DNA of 64,000 nt from positions 434,001 to 498,000 of the forward strand of contig PQWQ01000001.1 of assembly GCA_002943765.1 (NCBI GenBank), given 5' to 3'. The notes beneath the pieces were generated by a model. The model worked only from the letters and a program-made list of their open reading frames with translations. It was not told where the DNA came from and searched no databases. The DNA comes from Psoroptes ovis. Its lineage: Eukaryota > Arthropoda > Arachnida > Sarcoptiformes > Psoroptidae. The translations under genes were made by a program, and so were the position numbers. This document shows positions 58,420 to 64,000 of this stretch, piece by piece. How positions within the stretch are numbered: the stretch's first letter is position 1; the number at the start of each line of letters is the position of its first letter.

Positions 58420-60015
58420 ATGTCTGATTCATTACCACGAGGTATGAGCCAATACCGTCGCGATAAAGATACTAATTATATGCTTGATCATTTAAGCTCT
58501 TTGGACATCGATGTACCGGTTCCATTTAAACGATTGACTGGTATTATTTGTACGATTGGTCCTGCATCGAAAAATATCGACACATTAGTACAAATGATTC
58601 ATTCTGGTATGAATATTGCAAGATTAAATTTTTCACATGGTACATATGAATTTCATGATGAATTAATCAATAATGTACGCGAAGCAGTTAAAATTGCAGC
58701 CAAAGAAAAAGATGAAAATTTTTTACCAGTTGCTATAGCATTGGATACGAAAGGACCTGAAATTCGTACTGGTTTAATCGAAAATAATGGTTCACCTATG
58801 AATGAAATTGAGCTGAAAAAGAATGAAATGATACGAATTACGATTGATGAAAAATATCGTGAACATTGTACATCAAAATGTCTATTCGTTGATTATAAAA
58901 ATATAATCAAAGTTGTTGATGTTGGCAGTAGAATATTTATCGATGATGGTCTCATATCGTTGGTTGTCAAAGAAAAAGATGAAAACAATTTAAATTGTTT
59001 GATTGAAAATGGTGGCGTCATTGGTTCGAATAAAGGCGTTAATTTGCCCGGTGCATTAGTAGATTTGCCAGCGTTGTCCGAAAAAGATAAAAATGATCTG
59101 CTATTTGGCATAAAGCATAATGTCGATATTGTATTTGCATCATTTATTCGTAATGCAAATGGTGTCAAAGTCATCCGAGAATTTCTCAACGAAAATGGTG
59201 GTGAAAATATTAAAATTATATCGAAAATTGAAAATCATGAAGGTGTGAAAAAAATCGATGAAATCATTGAGGCAAGTGATGGCATTATGGTTGCACGTGG
59301 TGATCTCGGTATTGAAATTCCACCGGAAAAAGTTATATTGGCACATAAAATGATGATTGCCAAATGTAATATTGCAGGCAAATCTGTTATATGCGCAACA
59401 CATATGCTGGAAAGTATGATTAAAAAACCTCGACCAACACGAGCAGAAGTGTCTGATGTGGCTAATGCCGTATTAGATGGATCAGATTGTGTCATGTTAT
59501 CCGGTGAATCGGCCAAAGGAAATTATCCAGTCGAATCTGTACGAATGATGCATCGTATTTGTTTGGAAGCTGAAGCAGCCATTCATTCGAGAAATGTATT
59601 CCATGAACTTGATTATATGACACCGGCACCAACAGATACAACAACAGCGATTGCAATCGCAGCTGTATGTGCTTCATTGAAAGTTGAAGCATCAGCCATT
59701 ATTGTTGTCACATCAACCGGGCACAGTGCATATAAAGTGGCAAAATATCGTCCAAGATGTCCAATAATTACATTATCAAGACATAAACAAGTCACTCAAC
59801 AAGCACATTTATTACGTGGTTTATTACCATTATATTATGATCAACCACGTTTAGGTAATTGGACAGATGATATGGATAAACGTATTGAAACCGGTATCAA
59901 TTACGGTAAAAAACGTGGTTTCATACAAACAGGTGATTCGGTTGTATTGATCACAGGTTGGCGTCAAGGATCAGGCTATACAAATACAATGCGTATCATA
60001 ACTGATTTACCTTAA
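58420..60015 (+). CDS. Pyk: Pyruvate kinase
   Basis: A cytosolic glycolytic enzyme that transfers phosphate from phosphoenolpyruvate to ADP. It is an intronless 531-codon frame, the usual length. Landmarks: TIGPASKN; MNIARLNFSHG; ALDTKGPEIRTG (K+/nucleotide site); KIENHEGVKKIDEI (catalytic Lys region); MVARGDLGIEIP (metal/PEP site); ATHMLESMIKKPRPTRAEVSD (active-site signature, given here by its ends only in part); and the allosteric C domain with TSTGHSAYKVAKYRP and GWRQGSG, the fructose-1,6-bisphosphate loop region. The ATG at 58420 matches the family's N terminus. It is the only gene over 1.5 kb in the window without an intron. Confidence 0.96.
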   Translation: MSDSLPRGMSQYRRDKDTNYMLDHLSSLDIDVPVPFKRLTGIICTIGPASKNIDTLVQMIHSGMNIARLNFSHGTYEFHDELINNVREAVKIAAKEKDENFLPVAIALDTKGPEIRTGLIENNGSPMNEIELKKNEMIRITIDEKYREHCTSKCLFVDYKNIIKVVDVGSRIFIDDGLISLVVKEKDENNLNCLIENGGVIGSNKGVNLPGALVDLPALSEKDKNDLLFGIKHNVDIVFASFIRNANGVKVIREFLNENGGENIKIISKIENHEGVKKIDEIIEASDGIMVARGDLGIEIPPEKVILAHKMMIAKCNIAGKSVICATHMLESMIKKPRPTRAEVSDVANAVLDGSDCVMLSGESAKGNYPVESVRMMHRICLEAEAAIHSRNVFHELDYMTPAPTDTTTAIAIAAVCASLKVEASAIIVVTSTGHSAYKVAKYRPRCPIITLSRHKQVTQQAHLLRGLLPLYYDQPRLGNWTDDMDKRIETGINYGKKRGFIQTGDSVVLITGWRQGSGYTNTMRIITDLP

Positions 60016-60733
60016 ATTTTTTCCTTTTAAATCTTATTAATTGAAGCTTGATCATTTATGCAATTAAAATTGACTTTAATAATTTTTCAAAGAAATAAAG
60101 CGCCAGCTATGAACATATGAAAATATTAAAATTTCTCACATGACATTATCAACATCATCATCACAATACAAAGTTAAACATGTAGAAAAAGGTTAAACAA
60201 ATCAACAACAGCACAAAAATAGTGGTTCATAAATCTAGTGGTTGAATATGACCATGATTTTCTCATTTTTTAAAAATGTACTTTTCGTTTTTTTTAAAAA
60301 TACATTTGCAATATATGATTTAAATGTTGCAATCATTTGAAATCAATGTTTAAAAAAATATTTAGTAGGATATATATGCGTACACGCAAACGAAATCATT
60401 TCGGGCATTCTCAATTTAATATCGTGGCTTACAATTATCTGAGTTTCATTCATTCATTCATTTCATTCACATAGAAACACATTGTCCTATGTATGATTTT
60501 CATGATCTTTGAAGATCATTTTCATTATCAAATATTTAAACCAAATTTAAAAGAATATTGTTTGTGTTCTGTTGTTTTTTTTCTTTGAAGAATTTTATTT
60601 ATTTCATATTTATTCTTAAGTTAATTCATATCATCATAATTTATTCTTGTTATTATTGAAAAAACAATAATTTATTTTGTTATTTCCTTGAAAAAATTTG
60701 TATTAAATTGATAATTAATTAACTAAATTAAAA
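60016..60733. other. Spacer between Pyk and cytochrome c
   Basis: 718 bp of AT-rich DNA with the Pyk 3' UTR and the cytochrome c promoter/5' UTR. An AATAAAG signal near 60093-60099 fits Pyk polyadenylation. Nothing else supported. Confidence 0.45.
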
Positions 60734-61121
60734 ATGGGTGGTGGAAACGCTGAAAAAGGTAAAAAAATTTTCGTTCAACGATGCCTTCAATGTCATACAG
60801 TGGAAAAAGGTGCCGGCCACAAGACTGGCCCGAATTTGCATGGTTTATTTGGCCGTAAAACTGGACAAGCACCCGGTTATGAATATACTGATGCTAATAT
60901 TAAAAAAGGTATTTTTAATTTTTATCTTCATAAATTGAATTGATTTATTAAATGAATTGTTTTTTATTCATTCAGGCATCACATGGAGTCATGATACATT
61001 GTTTGAATATTTAGAAAATCCTAAAAAATATATTCCCGGTACTAAAATGGTGTTTGTCGGTTTGAAGAAAGCACAAGATCGTGAAGATTTGATTGCCTAT
61101 CTAGAGGAATCGACTAAATAA
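60734..61121 (+). CDS. Cyt-c: Cytochrome c
   Basis: A mitochondrial intermembrane-space electron carrier between complexes III and IV, and an apoptosis trigger in many animals. Exons 60734-60908 and 60976-61121 join in phase 1 across a 67-bp intron; 106 codons. The haem site is CLQCH (CXXCH). Other landmarks are GPNLHGLFGRKTGQ and IPGTKMVF, with the axial Met. The N terminus MGGGNAEKGKKIF and the ending YLEESTK are typical. Conserved length and all key residues imply function. Confidence 0.97.
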
Positions 61122-61520
61122 TAATTTATCATTATTAAATTTATTTAATTGTATTTGATAAATATACATGTTAATCTGAATTACAGCGTTAAAAAAAATG
61201 GCAAAAATTTCACCCCGAAAACAATTTGAAAAATTTACCAATCGCATCTTTTTTTTTCTTTCATTATTATAATTAATTGATTATTATTATTATTATTTTC
61301 AAACAAATACACATTTATACACATTTTAAAATTGAATTTAAATAAAAATTTTAGGTTTAATTAAATAATGAAAAAGAAAAATGAAATTGAAATGAATTAA
61401 TGATTGAATGAATCAAAAGAAAAACGATATGGATTCAAGAATGTTATGTGAGGTCGATGGGTCAAATGTGAATGGTGTTTTAAATATTCTGATTTGAAAT
61501 GGTACAAGATTCTCCAATGT
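61122..61520. other. Spacer between convergent cytochrome c and SAP30
   Basis: 399 bp of AT-rich DNA carrying both 3' ends. T-tract near 61250-61262 and ATT repeats near 61281-61298. Nothing else seen. Confidence 0.45.
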
Positions 61521-61874
61521 TTAATCTTTGGAATTGTTTGAATTTGAATTATCATTCGTTGTTTTGCTATTTCCATTATTGTTCGCTGCATTGTTACTGT
61601 TGCTGTTGTTATTATTATTGTTTTTAATCATATAAATGAAACTATTGATGACATCTTTTTCATTCACTTCTAATGTACGAAAGTGTCGTTGAATTTCCTA
61701 GAATAATGAAAATTTCGTATGAATTAGTCCATTGAAATAATTGAAAAGTATTTTGAAAACTTACATCAGCCAATTGATTTTTATTACTTGCATTTTTGAT
61801 TGGTAAACGAAAATGTCGTTTATATTTACGCAATGTATTCACTTGTAAGCTATGAAAATCTATCAATGATAATT

Positions 61875-61905
<31 letters not shown>

Positions 61906-62683
61906 ATGATATTGTTGTTGTGATCCATATTTATTATTATTGTTAAACATGACCATCTGATTATATGAATCAATACAAGCTGATTGTGGAATCGTTTGAA
62001 GCTGTTGTTTATTTGTTGTTTCTTTAAATATATCATTAGCATTGTTACTATTGTAATCATTCATTGAAATTTCATCATTCATTAAATTATCATCATTGTG
62101 TGCACCACCGATTCCACTGTTGCTATTATCTTTACGCTTTCGTTTACCGTTTGTTCGTATTGATTGAATAATTTGTTTATGATGTTCACAAATATAAGCA
62201 TTCGATGAACTTGGATCGACAATCAATTGTAATTTTTTCTGTGCGACCTATGAAAAATTTAGAATTTTAAAATTGTGACCTGGAATAATTTATCGAAGAA
62301 TTTACCTGTTTTTCAATACGTTTCGAATATGAAGCATTTCCAGCATTTCGCGTGCATTTGGTACCATTTTCAATCAAACAACATAATGACATTGGGTTAT
62401 TATTACTGGTATTATTTTGATTACTTGTATTTCTAGCTGCCGATGTTTGATGAGCTGTAGCTGGTGATTGAACATTCATATTTACTAAATTATTTATTGG
62501 ATTATTTATTGTTCCAATCACTGTTCCAGTTGGCGTGTTATTAGTATTATTATTACTACTGATTACTGTGACACCATTTATTGCTGCTGATGATGGATTA
62601 ACATTTGAGATTGGAATCGAATAACTCATCGATTGATTATTCGTTTGTGCTTGCGGCTGATTTGGTTGTGAATTTATGCCCAT
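61521..62683 (-). CDS. SAP30: Histone deacetylase complex subunit SAP30
   Basis: A subunit of the Sin3-HDAC corepressor that bridges Sin3 and binds DNA/phosphoinositides. Three exons: 62683-62306, 62247-61765 and 61697-61521, all phase 0, total 345 codons. A disordered Asn/Thr-rich N terminus precedes the zinc module (CCLIENGTKCTRNAGNASYS, then YICEHHKQIIQS). A second conserved part is FHSLQVNTLRKYKRHFRLP with NKNQLAD, and the C-terminal Sin3-binding helices (IQRHFRTLEVNEKDVINSFI). A long Gln-rich run and an Asn/Ser-rich tail make it longer than the human protein (about 220). Confidence 0.93.
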
Positions 62684-63112
62684 TGTTTTTTCTTCTTTCT
62701 TCGGAAGAATTCTTTAATTTTTTTCTTCAATTTCAGATGAGAATCGGAAAACGTTGAGAATATTTTCAAATTTTAATTTCATTGATAAATTCAACAATCT
62801 TTATCTTTGCTGAGAAATAAACAAAAACAAATGGAGATTTTAAACAAGGCGGAGCTTAAATGCATCTATTTCGACACAACAAGTCGACAAAGGTAGATTT
62901 ATTTACAAAAAAATTCAAAATTTCAAAATGAGGAAAATAAAAAAATTTTAATTTAAATTACAAATTTTTATTTTAAATTCAATAATGTGATGAAAATGAG
63001 AATCAAATGATTATCAAATCAATAATTATCATCGGTATAATTGAATGCAGAAAAAAAATGGAAAGAATTTGTAAAGAAAAAAAAATCGTGAATGCATGAA
63101 TCATATATGATA
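62684..63112. other. Spacer between SAP30 and IP6K
   Basis: 429 bp of AT-rich DNA between two minus-strand genes. It must hold the SAP30 promoter and the IP6K 3' UTR. Nothing specific recognised. Confidence 0.45.
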
Positions 63113-63940
63113 TCATTTTGTTGTTGCTGAAGTAAAATCACAGTTTTGATCAATTAATGAATCACTATCATTATTATCATTATCGACAGATTTACGATTA
63201 TTTGATATTTTACTATTAAATTCAAAATATGTATCCATTGTATTTTGTCCGCTACTACTTCTTCGACGTTTATTGTTACGCTGTTGATTCATCATAACAA
63301 CACGTGTTCGTATCGCATCGAATAATATTTCATTCAATAGCCGTATCAGATTATCGATACCCAAAATAAAACCATAATCATTTGATTGTTGAGCTGTGCT
63401 CGTAACTGACGTTGATGATGAAGTCAATGATGTATTGGCAAAATCAATTAAACGAATATCAAATGCAGGTCCATTGCTATTGTCGTTCATTTTTACGTTC
63501 GGTGTTGATGATAATTTCGAATGATTGTGATTATGTTTACATTTGTATGTGATTTCATTATCACTATCATCGTAAATAGTTGGATTTTGATCATTCATAT
63601 CATTGTATAACGTTGATAATTCGGAATCGGTTGATGCGTAAGAATAATTATCATAATTACAGGGATTATCATTGACAAAAAAATCGTCATTTTCATCAAA
63701 TTCGTCATCATCACCATCATCATTGTCATCATCATCATCAAATTCTTCTTCACCATCAGAAAATAATCGCTGTTTACGTATTGGATTAGTGCGATCAAAA
63801 CAACCTTCAGAAACGATTAACAGTGATGTTGAAAAAAATCTTAACGATGTTGCGCATAATGTTTCTTTAATTTTAGAACGTAATTGTTTTAATCTTGATA
63901 TGATTGGGCGTATCAAATATGTACGATTGAGGAAATAAAT
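63113..63940 (-). CDS. IP6K: Inositol hexakisphosphate kinase, C-terminal exon (partial)
   Basis: Last exon of a kinase that makes the pyrophosphate inositol InsP7 from InsP6. It begins after a CATTCAG acceptor at 63942-63941; upstream exons with the PxxxDxKxG substrate motif lie beyond the right edge. Landmarks: LNRTYLIRPIISRLKQL and LRFFSTSLLIVSEG near the start; then a long Asp/Glu-rich insertion of about 60 residues; then FDIRLIDFANTS (metal/ATP-binding Asp), and YGFILGIDNLIRLLNEIL, the conserved family ending. The tail of about 65 residues after it is basic and low-complexity (KRRRSSSG). The stop is at 63113-63115. Confidence 0.88.
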   Translation of the reverse strand: MYFLNRTYLIRPIISRLKQLRSKIKETLCATSLRFFSTSLLIVSEGCFDRTNPIRKQRLFSDGEEEFDDDDDNDDGDDDEFDENDDFFVNDNPCNYDNYSYASTDSELSTLYNDMNDQNPTIYDDSDNEITYKCKHNHNHSKLSSTPNVKMNDNSNGPAFDIRLIDFANTSLTSSSTSVTSTAQQSNDYGFILGIDNLIRLLNEILFDAIRTRVVMMNQQRNNKRRRSSSGQNTMDTYFEFNSKISNNRKSVDNDNNDSDSLIDQNCDFTSATTK

Positions 63941-64000
63941 CTGAATGAATGAAAATAAGAACGAATGAGAATTCATCAAATTTGATTTAGCATTAATCAA
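63941..64000 (-). other. Intron fragment of IP6K at window edge
   Basis: Pyrimidine-rich (on the minus strand) sequence ending in CATTCAG, fitting a 3' splice region. The open frame continues through it by chance; no conserved residues. Confidence 0.6.

Noticed and set aside
1..64000. tRNA, rRNA or CRISPR features
   Set aside because: No cloverleaf, rRNA block or spaced identical repeats were recognised; the only regular arrays are microsatellites and the 72-bp coding repeat.

Overview
The window looks like nuclear DNA from a small arthropod, most likely an acariform (astigmatid, dust-mite-like) mite. The inference rests on very AT-rich spacer, many spliced genes with introns of about 50-100 bp, Asn/Asp/Gln-rich coding low complexity, and arthropod-type orthologues such as an atypical Gyc88E-like guanylate cyclase and a SAP30. 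The species cannot be fixed from the sequence. No bacterial or organellar features were seen.

Left third (1-14.4 kb) is gene-poor. It holds two exons of a peptide-type GPCR (minus strand, rest beyond the left edge), a complete but internally deleted hAT transposon (6739-8188) with matching 8-bp target duplications, and several copies of an 80-85 bp palindromic mariner-type MITE. Two more MITE copies sit in a Gyc88E intron and one at 29.9 kb.

Middle-left (14.5-33.6 kb): RAB3GAP2 (minus) is head-to-head with PDRG1 (plus). PDRG1 is tail-to-tail with the Gyc88E-like cyclase (minus). After about 6 kb of spacer comes an NRAMP/DMT1-type metal transporter (plus) whose metal-binding TM6 methionine is a glutamine.

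Middle-right (34-55 kb) is the most unusual part. A tandem segmental duplication runs from inside a NEPRO-like gene to just past KANSL3. The two copies are nearly identical and are joined at 46652. In the left copy, the segment that should carry the DDX5/17 helicase and the 5' half of KANSL3 is replaced by a 9.2-kb transposon nest (35757-44990). The nest is a spliced DNA transposase gene with a 24-residue minisatellite, interrupted by a young Copia LTR retrotransposon (38903-43257, LTRs that read the same, TTAAT target duplication), and flanked by an inverted diverged copy of the transposase 3' end. Net result: two intact PCBD genes, one intact and one beheaded copy each of NEPRO-like and KANSL3, and a single helicase. 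A haplotype-merge assembly artefact must be excluded.

Right end (55-64 kb) is compact housekeeping DNA: SDF2-like ER chaperone cofactor ending HDEL, a two-BED-finger hAT-derived protein, intronless pyruvate kinase, cytochrome c, SAP30, and the C-terminal exon of an inositol hexakisphosphate kinase running off the right edge. The genes are functionally unrelated neighbours rather than an operon-like system. Exon joins below were placed by eye at GT/AG sites with phase bookkeeping; each complete gene gives a whole number of codons.
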